NCBI GenBank assembly: GCA_015680685.1
Contig: MNCI01018082.1
Span: 189,534-253,533, forward strand
DNA: 64,000 nucleotides
Direction of reading: 5' to 3'
Source of the DNA: Gnetum montanum
Lineage: Eukaryota > Streptophyta > Gnetopsida > Gnetales > Gnetaceae
Each line of letters opens with the position of its first letter. Position 1 is the first letter of the stretch. Shown here piece after piece: positions 23,037 through 34,005 of this stretch. A model generated the notes under the pieces. The model was not told the origin of the DNA. It did not search any database and saw nothing but the letters and a program-made list of their open reading frames with translations. The position numbers were made by a program, and so were the translations under genes.

Positions 23037-23981
23037 TGATGAAGTGTATTTTTTTCTACTCTAATATCGAATATCTGATATCGAAGCCTTGATATTAGAT
23101 ACTTGATATTGGGGGCCAAGAAGCAATGTCGGATATCCGATATCATGGGATGTGTGCCAACCTCTAAATATAGCACTTAGACACATAGTTTGGTCATAAG
23201 TTTTTGCCTTAGCATAGTAGAGTTCCTATAGTTTTTCCTCCTCACAATTAGAATATTTTCCTAACTGCCCATAGTAGGAGTCATTGAGTGTATAGATCTT
23301 TATTCGAGCACTATTGTACATTAGCATGGAAATGTGTGTAGCAATAAAGAGAAGCTTTTTGATAAACCTTTGGCACTTTAACTAGATTAAATATTTTATT
23401 TATGCATTTAATGTTTTGTCAAATTTTATTTAATTCTTTCAAGAAATTAATCTAAATTAAGCTAAGTAAAGTNGAAATTTTATTTAATTCTTTCAAGAAA
23501 TTAATCTAAATTAAGCTAAGTAAAGTTAGCTAGGCTAAATAGCAATTAATTAAGCACATAAGTACAATCACTTCAAGCATGTGCATGATGCTTGGTAATC
23601 CCACTAACGCTTAATGTTTGATAATCCAATAGTGTTATATGTGTTTAGGATGTGTACAGAAAGTGGGATTGGATACTTATTTTTAGGATTAGTTGGAGAT
23701 TAATTAGTTTGATTAAATTAGCCATTAAAAATTACTTCATTTCTTTATTTTAAGCAACAAAAACATAAAGCATAAAAATGATAAAAATCAAATGCCTTAA
23801 TTGCACTTAATCATACCCTTGCATTTCACAAGTGTAACTGGGAAGACAATAATTGTAATGATTAGATTTCACTTTCTAAAACTAGAGTACTCAAAGACTT
23901 AAGGTCTATGGAATTTGACCAGATTGTGCATGAACACTTGTGATTCATATGGTTGAGCATAGGGGTATTCGCTACTCATCA
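23037..23981 (+). repeat. 5' LTR of element A
   Basis: It starts TGATGAAGTGTATT and ends GCTACTCATCA. The first 130 bases are packed with ATATC/GATATC words. It contains the duplicated 52-bp block and the single N described under 23421-23526. Without that duplication its length would be about 891. Confidence 0.85.
23421..23526. other. Exact 52-bp duplication around an N (probable assembly artefact)
   Basis: 23421-23472 and 23475-23526 are identical (AAATTTTATTTAATTC to TAAGTAAAGT), separated by N at 23473 and a G. The related 3' LTR at about 36240-36320 has no such duplication. This looks like two overlapping contig ends joined without merging. Confidence 0.8.
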
Positions 23982-24000
23982 TTGGTGCCATTGTCAGGGA
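23982..24000 (+). other. Primer-binding site of element A, tRNA-Asp type
   Basis: TTGGTGCCATTGTCAGGGA. It differs from TTGGCGCCGTTGCCGGGGA by four transitions and directly follows the LTR. Confidence 0.75.
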
Positions 24001-24146
24001 CCATTTCTGTGATATGTGCACTATCTAGAAACTTAGTGAAAATTAGTTAACATCATTGGAATGAACCCTAAGGTCACATCATATGCTAAAATAACAAAAA
24101 ATAATTATAGTAAAGCATACTAAGTTTTATTTTTTCTAATCCCAAA

Positions 24147-26046
24147 ATGTCTTCTTCTTCTCACAGGAGTGATTCTCCATCTAAGTTTGAGAAAACATAT
24201 AATCGACAAAGAATTAAACAAATAGATCAACAAGTGTCTCATCAATACAAGGTGGTATATGCTCATCTTGACGAGTACAAAATTTCACCTTCATCCTACA
24301 CTAGGATGAACAGATGTAGTGGTGAGACCTAAAGGGCAACATTGTGTTACCACCTGATCAATCTATTCTTGCAATGCTCCAACACACTTTTATGAGGTTG
24401 GGTACATAAGGACTTCATTCTAAATATTTTGTGTAGGATAGTGATGCTAAGGAGTACCGTACCACAAATGCACAATGTAAAAGGGATCAGCAACAAGAGA
24501 AGTGTTATGAAAGTGTGAAGGAAAAACAGTCTAATGGCTCCCCATTCTGGCTATACAAAAGAGATGGTGAGGGCTTCTTATCTAAGGGCTTTCCATTTAA
24601 TGACACTCCTCTCTTTGACTTTGACCAAGAAGACCAAAACTAGAACCTATAATCTACTATCCACAATCTAGGCTCTAGCAAAAATGAGTCCCATGATCAT
24701 TAGAGATCTGGAGAGAAGGGTCATGGCAAGGATGAGGATGAGCATTGTGATCATGATCATGATTGTGGCCATGATCATTGAAAATGGGGTAGCAGGAACC
24801 ATGGTGGTGCTAGTCCTCCTTCCTCTTTACCTTTGTCATCATCTTATTCCTCTTCTAGCTTTGAACATAGCCGCAAAGGACATGATCATGATGGAGGTGA
24901 TAGATGAGGCTAAAATGATCATAAGGCCCATCAAGCAAGTCAAGATTAGGGGTGCAAACATTTAAGGGAGATCCATCATCATGAAAGAAGGGTTAGCAGA
25001 GGACATCATAGGCACCATGGCCACCATAGAGGCCATGGTTATGATGAGCCTTTTCTTATCAGTCAAAGCATGATGAATATTGTAGAGGCTATGAGAATTC
25101 CTACAAGGCACGTAAAGGATACCTGGATCAAGAGGCTAGAAATGAACAATATCCTCAAGTTTGAAGGAGGATATAACTTAGATATGCAAAATCATCTTCA
25201 AGCCTTTCATGATGCATGAGCCTTGAAAAATGTGGAGAATGATTAGAAAAAGCTTAAGCTATTCCCAAAGACACTCATTAAGGAATCAAAGAGTTGGTAC
25301 CAATCCCTAGAATTGAAATTCATCAGATGATGGAGTACAATGCTCAAATTTCTCAATGATAAATATTAGACATATTCTTGAGTGTCCAACTTAAGGAAGT
25401 AGATCCAAGGATGAAAAAAAGGGATGTATGAACCCTTGGATGCAACCATGGGCCGATACTATTCTCTATCACATAGATGTACTAGCCATGATTATTCTTA
25501 ATAAGAACAACTTTACCATATAATAGATGGACTTAAATCAGAAACAAAGAGAACTCTAAGAGTCTATGCCCAAGGACAATTGTTAGAACTAAGAGCCCAT
25601 CAAATTTAAAGGTTGATTGAGTAGGTAGCAAAGAAAAAATTTGAGTTTATAAAATGAGAAAGTGCAGAAGAATATAATAGGAACCCTTCCATTAGAAAGA
25701 GGAAGGTCTGCTTTTGTGACAGTGAGGAGTAGTTACCACTTATTGAGGTGGTAAATAGAAAGACCTTGCTAATCCAAAAATATATGTCTAAAAGTTTGGC
25801 CAAGGTAGATAAAATGTGGGATTCATTAGATGAAAAATTCCAAAGTACTCTAAAAATCACAGAAGCATCAAGAGAGAAGAGTAGTGATCATGACCGCAGG
25901 AGGCAGAAAGAAGTTGAATGTGCCTACCAAAGAGGTAAGGGCAAAGCTAGTGTAGTAGAAGAAGTTATGGAGGTAGAATTAGATGATGATAATGGATGTG
26001 ACATCTACCAATACAAACATCCTAAAGGATGTTACCTTATCATGTA
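24147..26046 (+). pseudogene. Element A gag, broken
   Basis: The Met start at 24147 opens MSSSSHRSDSPSKF. A His/Asp-rich stretch around 24690-25060 (repeated CATGATCATGA on DNA) is followed by the conserved block NIVEAMRIPTRHVKDTWIKR (about 25076-25135) and MNNILKFEGGYN. The capsid core (25250-25600) contains LIKESKSWYQSLELKFIR and the HIIDGLKSETKRTL block. Then a Lys/Glu-rich coil (KVDKMWDSLDEKFQSTLK, 25800-25860) and a C-terminal CDIYQYKHPKGCYL. Several in-frame TAG/TGA codons stand in place of Trp or Gln. Confidence 0.8.
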
Positions 26047-26750
26047 ACACTTGCAAGAGTCTAGGGTGTATGCTCTGAATCCTAGATTGGCAAGAAGGCA
26101 ATAACTGAGAAGATTCCTTTATTCTCAAGGTAATCCAAGGTAGTTCCACAAACAAAAACAAGCCTATTATCCAATTGGAGCTCCACCACAACCGTATGAG
26201 AAGTACCAGTAGTGGTAGCACCCATAGACATGGGAGATGTCACCACCAAGGCAGTGGTACCCTTACAGGCATTCAAATCCATATGGATACTATGTTAAAC
26301 AATCTATTTCTTCACATGACTCTTCCAGTCATGCCACCTTCCAACATCACTACTATCCTCCAAAGTATTACAGAACTCACTCTCCATCTACTAGAGGAAA
26401 AACCCAACATCCATATTTCCCCTCTCATCCTTCTGCATATGTTCCTCCACCCTCAACCCAATTACTACTTACTTCATCAATGTATGAAGAAATTTGGTAT
26501 TAGCCATAACAACACAACACAACAAGGGTTGTTAACTTGCAACCAGCTCCTTAGCCAAGTGCTTTAGAAACTAGATCATGAAAAATACCTTTCTTTTGAC
26601 TCAACAACCCAACTAAACCCTTACATATATGTGTGGCTAGCAACCTTACTTCTCCATCAACCTCTACATCTAATCCATTCAAGTCCCCTTTAAACAAAAC
26701 ACCTTCCAAAGTGCATACCATCATGTTAACTCATGTGATAACCAATTGGA
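26047..26750 (+). pseudogene. Element A gag C-terminus / linker
   Basis: Pro-, His- and Tyr-rich low-complexity region between capsid and protease (for example SPPRQWYPYRHSNPYGYYV, 26237 onward), readable across two frames. It contains no retroviral catalytic motif and is collinear with 40200-40800 in element B. Confidence 0.55.
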
Positions 26751-27225
26751 TAAAGGCTAGCCACCTTCCCAAGAAACTATTTGATCCTAGAAGTCCTCTT
26801 ATTTACCTTCAAATATTTGGGAATGAGCCGTGCAAGGCTCTTTTGGATTTAGGTTCTAATATTAATCTAATTTTCCATGAGATGTATAAAGCCTAGAACC
26901 TACCTCCACTCAAGAAGAACAACATCCATCTCAAGTTGGCTAATTAGTCCATCACTATTCCCTTGAGACTAGTGGAGGATATTATAACCACCATTTGTGG
27001 TTAGTTCTACCCAACTAATTTCCTGGTGATTCAAGTGAACAATTGTAAGGGAAACTTCCTAATCATCATGGAAAGGGCTTGGCTAAGCATGGTTGATGCA
27101 CAATTAGAGATCTAAGATCTTTCCCTTAAAATCTCTAAAGAAAATCCATTTAAAAAGATTGAGGGGAAGAAATTTCCATTCATTGCATACAATAATACAA
27201 GGTGCAACTATGTGAAGAAACTATG
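26751..27225 (+). pseudogene. Element A aspartic protease, broken
   Basis: The retroviral-type protease signature is at 26837-26875: ALLDLGSNINLIFHEMY, where the catalytic D-S/T-G has become D-L-G. Downstream, ERAWLSMVDAQ and the LSLKISKENPF block (to about 27150) match the copies at 30720-30800 and 41095-41180. Stops TAG in NLPP and ANXS contexts break the frame. The catalytic triplet is altered, so it is inactive. Confidence 0.75.
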
Positions 27226-27620
27226 AGCCATTAATAGTGTATCTATTAAAGCATGCAGTTAGTGTGCTGATATATCTAAAATTCAAATGTTCTTGTAGGT
27301 AGTAGCCAAAAAATAGGAGGGCACTTAGTGGTTGATAGCTAATCTTGAAAATAGCACACTTTGTATGAAACCTACTAAGAGCTTAACATGTGCCTACATA
27401 GAAGGCATGGATGAATTGGAGCAAGTTCATCACCAACTCTCTAATAATGCAAATGATGATACCTATTTGGAAGAGCTAGAAATTCTTGAAAATTTTCAAC
27501 AAAATCCCCTTGAGTTAAAAACTCTACCTACTAGCATGGAATTTTCATTCTTAAAAAATGGAAAGTTGGTAATAATAAATGAAAATATTGCTCCTGAATA
27601 GAAATAAATGCTACTAAATG
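27226..27620 (+). pseudogene. Element A linker between protease and RT
   Basis: Acidic region, best kept at 27332-27601 (ACTYIEGMDELEQVHHQL-like, then NLENFQQNPLELKTLP). Collinear with 30950-31260 and 41330-41640. No catalytic motif. Confidence 0.6.
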
Positions 27621-28480
27621 TGGTCAAAAAATGGCCAAAAATATTTGCTTGGTCATATCCTAAACTCACAAGAATTGATCCTAGGATATGCTAGCATCGT
27701 ATCTACACTAATTTGACCATGAAGCTAAAGAGATAGCCACAACAGTAATTAAATCTCAAATTAAAATAGATCATCAAAGAGAAAATCAAACAACCCATCG
27801 AGGCAGGGTTTATCTATTCCATTTCATATAGTGGGTGGGTTAGTCCACTCATGATTGTGCCAAAGAAAGGTGACAAGTGGCGAGTCTACATTGATTTTCA
27901 ACTATTGAATATGGCAACATTCAAAGATCACTTTCCATTACCATTTTGGGATCAAGTGTTAGACACTATATTTGGGCATTGCTATTATAATTTTCTAAAT
28001 GGTTATAGTGGCTATAACCAAATCCATATCATGCCAAAGGATCAAGCCAAAATAACATTTACGAGTTCCTAGGGAACTTTTTCATATTGAAAGATGCCAT
28101 TTGGCCTGTGCAATGCCCTTGCCACATTCCAACACCTAGTCTTAAGTATTTTTTTTAGCAAAAAATCAGTAGCAGGATGGAAGTCTTCATGGATGACTTC
28201 TTCACCTATGGGGCTACATTTGCAAAAGCCTTGGACTATCTTAAGCAAGTGCTTAAAAGATGTGTAAAGACCAATCTTCAACTCAATTAGTAGAACAACC
28301 ATTTGATGATATAGGAAGGCATTGTATTGGGACATAGAATCGCACAAGCAAGGATTGAGGTTGACCTTGAAAAAATTAGGGTCATTCAAGGAATTACCTG
28401 TCAACTAGAAACTATAAAAGATGTTCAGTCAATCCTTAGGCATACTATCTATTGCTAGTGATTTATAGAGAATTTCTCTA
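27621..28480 (+). pseudogene. Element A reverse transcriptase, first copy
   Basis: Gypsy RT blocks in order: SGWVSPLMIVPKKGDKWRVY (27831-27890), IDFQLLNMATFKDHFPLPF, a GYSGYNQI block (28002-28026), KMPFGLCNALATFQ (about 28092-28133) and the active-site FMDD (28186-28197) in the form VFMDDFFTYGATF. The catalytic Asp pair is kept, but stops at about 28070 and elsewhere break the frame. Confidence 0.85.
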
Positions 28481-28970
28481 GGATTGCAAAACTATTGGTC
28501 GAGCTAACAAAGAAAGATGCTCCATTTGTTTGGACCAAGGAATGTAAAAATGCATTTCAACAACTAAAGGAAAAACTTGTAGAAACTGCAGTTCTACAAG
28601 AATCCAACTGGTCTAAACCATTTCACATCATGATGGATGCATCAAATTATGCCTTGGGGATTGCTCTTACATATTTGGATAACAAAAAATATTCATATTA
28701 CATCCAATGCGTAAGTCAAAGCATTATGGGTGCACAGCTAAACTACATCATGACAAAAAATGAATTGATGGTAGTGGTGTTTTCCTTAGAGAAATTTAGG
28801 CACTATGTGCTTAGATACAAAGTGTTATGCACATAGACCATAGTGCAATTGACTTCCTAATGAACAAGCCAATAGTAAGCCCCCATGTCATACAATGGTA
28901 GATGGAAAGGGAACTAAAAATGTGGTTGCCAATCACTTGTCTTGATTATGATGGAACAACAAAGAGAAGG
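28481..28970 (+). pseudogene. Element A RNase H, first copy
   Basis: PFVWTKECKNAFQQLKEKL (28522-28580), then DASNYALGIALTYLD (28636-28680) and YIMTKNELMVVVFSLEKF (28745-28798), the RT-tethered RNase H of gypsy elements. The following DHSAIDFLMNKPIVSPHVIQ-like stretch (about 28838-28900) is frame-shifted. Confidence 0.8.
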
Positions 28971-29690
28971 AAAGCTCACTATCTAATCATTTACTGATGA
29001 ACTCCTATTTTTGGGGGCTATAACTAAATAATTGTCCACTAAGCCTAAATGGTACAGTGGCACTATCACCTATCTTCTAACTCAAGAGATGCCACAAGGG
29101 TTGGATCACTAGAAGAAACAATAATTTCTTCACTAGGTGAAATGCTTCTTGGAGATCAATGGGCACCTCTACAAGATGTGCACTAATGAACTGGTTCATT
29201 GGTGTATCCCTGATGCTGATCAACTGTATGTTCTTTAGGATGCTCATGAGGGTCCTTGTGGGGGCCACTATGTTGGGAGATGCAAAACCATTAAGATCCT
29301 GATGGTAGGATATTATTGGCCACCACTTTTCAAGGATGCTTACCAATTTTTCCATTCTTGTAAACATCACCAATGTGATGGTGGAATGATCACTTGAATG
29401 AAGGGACCTCAATAGTGGATTCAACCATTAGAATCCTTTGACATCTAAGGCATTACCTTCATGGGTCCCATCATGCCTATGTCAAATGGAAAGGTATACA
29501 TCATAGTCACTATTGACTATTATATGAAATGAGCAAAAGTAGTAGCTATCACTGACTATACATCTTCTTTTGCTACTCAGTTTATACAAAAAAATATTGT
29601 AAACAAGTTTGGTGCGCCACATGCATTAATTTCTGATAATGGAATCCACTTTACAAGTAGTAGCTTTCGAAAGCGCATGTAACCCTTGGG
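28971..29690 (+). pseudogene. Element A integrase, first copy, truncated
   Basis: The zinc-binding region retains HSCKHHQCDGGMIT (about 29354-29395). The catalytic core includes FMGPIMPMSNGKVYIIVTID (29459-29515) and ALISDNGIHF (about 29623-29652) with the second catalytic Asp kept. The frame has stops where Trp and Gln are expected. The gene ends abruptly at about 29690, before the catalytic Glu, at the junction to gag-like sequence. Confidence 0.8.
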
Positions 29691-30452
29691 AGTTGTGCAT
29701 CCAAGGGCTTCATGCCAAATATGTTGTGTAGGATAATAACACTAGAGATTATCATCTCACTGAAGCACAATGTCTAAGGGATTGATAGCTAGAGTAGTGT
29801 TATGAGTTTGCAAAGGGAAAGTGATCCAATAATTCCCCATTCTTGATGTACCAAAAAGATGATGAAGAATCCTTCTTTGGGGGTTTTCCATATATAGAGA
29901 CTCCTCTCTTTGACTTCACTGAAGGAGGTCAAAACTAGAACTTGTAGTCCATAATACATAATCCTAGTTCTAGCAAGAACAAATCCCATGACAAAGGGGA
30001 ATCCAACGAGGAGAGTCCTGGCATGGATTCAAGCAAGCAGCATGATCATGATCATGGCCATGACCACTAAAGAAGGGGTGGTAGGCACTATGATGGTACT
30101 AATCCTCCTTCCTCTTTACCTCTGTCATCATCTTCTTCCTCTTCTAGCTCCAAATGTAATTGCAAGGGATGCGATCTTGATGGAGGTGATTAATGGAATA
30201 GAGAGGATCATAGGGACCATTGAGCAAGTTAAGATCTAGGGTATAGGCATTTAAGAGAGGCTCATTTCCATGAATGAAGTCGTAGAAGAGGGCATCATAG
30301 CCACCATGGCCACCATAAGGGCCATCGTTATGATGATCCTTTGCTTTCCACTCGAAGCATGCTGAACATCATAGAGGCAGTGAGAATTCCTACAAGGCAT
30401 GTAAAGGATAGTTGGATCAAGAGGCTAGACATGAACAATATCCCCAATTTTG
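29691..30452 (+). pseudogene. Element A second gag segment, internally deleted
   Basis: From GTGCATCCAAGGGCTTCATG (about 29696) onward this is collinear with 24400-25160: the GTGTAGGATAATAACACTA block, the His/Asp-rich stretch and the conserved NIIEAVRIPTRHVKDSWIKR (30350-30409). After FERGS (about 30450) the sequence jumps to the protease region. Confidence 0.75.
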
Positions 30453-30880
30453 AAAGGGGAAGTTCCATCATTTACCTTCAAATTATTAGGAATGAGCCTT
30501 GGGAGGCTCTTCTAGATTTATAATGGTAGATATATAATGCTTGTAACTTGCCTCCACTTTAAAAAGAGAAACATCAATCTCAAATTGGCTGATCAGTCCA
30601 TCACTATTCCTTTGGAACTAGTGAAGTACATCATGACCACCATTTTTGGGTGGTCCTACCCTACCAATTTCCTAGTGATCTAAGTAAATAAATTCAAGGG
30701 GGACTTCCCAATTATTATGAAAAGAACATGGCTAAGAACTATTGAAGTGAGAATGGGCATCTAAGATCTTTCCTTTGAAATCTTTAAAGAAAATGTATTT
30801 GGAAAGTTCGACAAGAAGAAAGTTTTATACATCATTTATAGTGATACCAAGTGCAACTATGTGTAGAAACTATGAATCAT
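30453..30880 (+). pseudogene. Element A aspartic protease, second copy
   Basis: Begins with YLQIIRNEPWEALLDL (30474-30521), with the catalytic loop ruined directly after LLDL. Then the block around 30720-30800 (KRTWLRTIEVRMGI, stop, DLSFEIFKENVF) and FIYSDTKCNYV. Collinear with 26800-27225. Confidence 0.7.
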
Positions 30881-31260
30881 TAATAGTGTATCTATCAAAT
30901 AATTTTGTTAGTGTTCAAACATATCTAAAATTCAAAGGTGCCTATATGTAGTACCCACAAAATAAGAGGGCACCTAGTGGCTGATAGCTAATCTTGGAAG
31001 TAGTACACTTTGCATAGAACTTACTGAGAGCCTAACATGTGCCTACATAGAAGGCATGGATGAACTGGAGCAAGTTCATCACCAACTCTCTGATAATGCA
31101 AATGATGATAAATATTGGGAAGAGTTGGAAATTCCTAAAAATTTTAAATAAAAATCCCTTGAGCTAAAAACTCTACCTATTGGAATGAAATATGTATTTT
31201 TGAAAAATGGGAAGCTAGTAATAATTAATGAAAATATTTCTCTTGAGCAAAAATAGATGC
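30881..31260 (+). pseudogene. Element A linker between second protease and RT
   Basis: Acidic segment collinear with 27226-27620: the ACAYIEGMDELEQVHHQL block at about 31036-31090, then EELEIPKNF with a stop. No catalytic motif. Confidence 0.55.
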
Positions 31261-32130
31261 TACTACATATGATTAACAAATGGCCAACAACCTTTTCTTG
31301 ATCATATCTTGAACTCACATGGATTGATCCTAGGATATGCCAGCATCGTATCTACATTGATCCGGCCATGAAGGTAAAACGATAGCCACAGTGATGGTTA
31401 GATCCCAAATTGAAGTAGATCGTCAAAGAGGAAATTGAACAACTCCTCAAGGAAAGGTTTATCTATCCCATTGTGGATAGTGAGTGGATTAGCCCACTCA
31501 TCATTATGCCAAAGAAAGATGGTAAGTGGTAGGTCTACATCAATTTTCGACTATTGAATATGGAAACATTTAAAGATCACTTTTCATTGTCATTTTTGAA
31601 TTAGGTTTTGTACACTATATTTGAGAATTACTATTATAGTTTTTTGGATGGTTATAGTGGCTATAACCAAATCCAGATCATGCAAGAGGATCAAGCTAGA
31701 ACAACATTTACGAATCCTTGGGGAAATTTTATATATGGAAAGATGCCATTTGGCCTATGCAATGCCCTTGCCACATTTCAATTCCTAGTCTTAAGTATTT
31801 TCTAGTAGTAGATTCGTAGCCAAGTGGAAGCCTTCATGGATGACTTCTCCACCTATGGGGCTACATTTGAGCAAGCCTTGGACCATCTTGAGCAAGTGCT
31901 TAAAAGATGTGTGAAGATCAATCTTTGGCTCAATTGGCAAAAGAGCCATCTAATGGTCTAGGAAGACATTCTTTTGGGGCATAGAATCTCACAAGTAGGG
32001 ATTAAGGTTGACCCTAAAAAGATTAGGGTCATCCCAGTAATTACCCGTTAAACAAAAATTGTAAAAGATCTTCAGTCATTCCTTGGACACATTTGCTACT
32101 ACCAATGATTTATAGAGAATTTCTCTAATA
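31261..32130 (+). pseudogene. Element A reverse transcriptase, second copy
   Basis: VDSEWISPLIIMPKKDGKW (about 31475-31530), a GYSGYNQIQIMQEDQARTTF block (31650-31710), KMPFGLCNALATFQF (31740-31784) and FMDDFSTYGATFEQALDHL (31833-31890; FMDD 31833-31844). The active-site Asp pair is kept. Stops occur in the linkers, for example near 31802-31810. Confidence 0.85.
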
Positions 32131-32580
32131 TTGCAAAATCATTGGTTGAGCTAATAAAGAAAGATGTCTCATTTTTTTGTACCAAGGAATGTGAAAATGC
32201 ATTCCAACAATTGAAGGAGAAACTTGTAAAAACTCCAATTCTACAAGGACCTAGATGGTCTAGACATGAAACATCCATATTACATCAACTACACAAGTTG
32301 AAGCATTGTGGATGCATAGCTAAACTACACCACCATAGAAAAATAATTGATTATAGTGGTGTTTGCCTTAGAGAAATTCAAGCACTATGTGCTTTGATAC
32401 AAAGTATTTGTGTACATGGACCATAGTGTGATTTGCTTCCAAATGAACAAGATAATAGTGAGCCCCTGTGTCATATGGTGGCTGGTGATCTTGCAAGAAT
32501 TTAATCTAATGATGGTAAATTGAAAGGAAACTAATAATGTGGTCACTAATCACTTGTCTCCATTATGATGGAACAACAAA
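32131..32580 (+). pseudogene. Element A RNase H, second copy, deleted
   Basis: FSNIAKSLVELIKKDVSFF and CENAFQQLKEKLVKTPIL (32120-32245) are kept. The DAS...LG catalytic segment is missing: the reading jumps from GPRWSRHE to a shifted remnant of the SYYIQ..SQS block (32265 onward). About 60 bases are lost compared with 28620-28690. Confidence 0.7.
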
Positions 32581-34005
32581 GAGGAGGAAAGCTCAGTTTC
32601 TAATCAATTTCCTGATAAACTCCTCTTTTTCAAGGCTATACCTGAATAATTGCCCACTAAGCCTAAATGGTACAATGGCATTTTCACCTATCTTCTCACT
32701 TAAGAAATGCAACAAGAGTTGGACCACTGGAAGAAACAACAGCTTCTTCACCAAGTAAAATGCTTCATGAAGATCATCATGCACCTCTATAAGGTATGCA
32801 CTAATGGCTTGGTTTGTTAGTGTGTCCCTGACACTAATCAACTATGCATTCTCCAAGACACTCATGAAGGTCTTTGTGAGGCCACTATGTTGGGAGATGC
32901 ATAGCCATTAAGATCTTGATGGAAACGTATTATTAGCCAACACTTTTGCTCATCAATTTATCCATTCTTATGAATGTTACCAATGCAATGGTGGAATGAT
33001 TGTTCAAATGAAGAGACCTCAACAATGGATCCAACCACTAGAATCCTTTGACATATAGGGCATTAACTTCATGGGTCCCATCATGCCCATGTCAAATGAA
33101 AAGGCATACATCATAGTCATTGTTAACTATTGTACCAAATGGATAAAAGTAGTAATCATCACCAACTACACATCCTCTAGTGTTGTTCAATTTTTATAAA
33201 AAAGTATTGTAAACAAGTTTGTTGTGCCATGTGCATTAATTTCTAATCATGGAATCTACCTTATAGGCACTACCTTTTGGAAGCTCATGCAATGCTTGGG
33301 GGTTGATCATAAATTAACACCTTATCATCCCTAAGCTAATGGTCAATCTAAGATTACAAATAGGGAAATCACTAAGATCCTAATGAGAATAGTTAGCAAA
33401 TATAGGAGTGGCTAGAGCACAAAACTCAACAATGCCCTCTAGGCTTACTACTCCATCTAGTAGCTTGCTATAGGCTACTCTTCCTATGAGCTAGTGTATG
33501 GAAAATTTCCAACTCTTCCTATTCAATGTGAGCTCTATACACTTTCAACAAGTTATGTCCTTGACCTTGACTTAAGTCTAGCACAAAAAGAAATATTAAT
33601 GAATCTCAACCTACTAGACAAAAATTAATTGGTGGTCCTATCATCTAACGAGTTGTAGAAGGAATTCAACAAAAAGTGCCATGATCATAAAATTAGGAAA
33701 GTGAAATTTTAACTGGGAGATAAGGTCCTCTATTGGAACCCCACACATGTACCTCAACGAACTAAGTTCCAAATGTTGTGGTAATTTCCTTACATCATTT
33801 ACGAAACTTTTTCTTTTGGGTTCATGATGATCTACAAACCTAAGAGCCTAGATAAGAAACAACTAGTCAACATGCAAAAAATCAAACCTTTTCATGAGCC
33901 TAAGCAAGCCAATGCAATAAACGCCTCATCAAATGGACAACCATGCTCAATCTTTCAGATCTCCTTCTTTCAACCTAATTGTGGGGGAGATGGCCATCCA
34001 TGCTA
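32581..34005 (+). pseudogene. Element A integrase, second copy, full span
   Basis: Zinc-binding remnant near 32945-32998 (HSYECYQCNGGMIV), core FMGPIMPMSNEKAYIIVIVN (33069-33125), ALISNHGIYLIGTTF (33232-33275, catalytic Asp lost: SNHG for SDNG), then the HP.ANGQSKITNREITKIL block (33330-33375) and LAIGYSSYELVYGKFPTLPI (33470-33525). The C-terminal domain has KVLYWNPTHVPQRTKFQMLW and the KPKSLDKKQLVNMQKIKPFH stretch (33836-33895). A G-rich purine run GTGGGGGAGA follows at 33981. Broken by several stops. Confidence 0.8.

Noticed and set aside
24684-24965. 93-codon Met/Ile-rich open frame in element A gag
   Set aside because: Wrong frame of the repeated CATGATCATGA stretch; the collinear gag frame reads it as His/Asp-rich linker.
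26082-26567. Overlapping open frames on both strands near 26100-26570
   Set aside because: Shadows of the decayed gag-protease linker of element A, which is collinear with 40200-40830.
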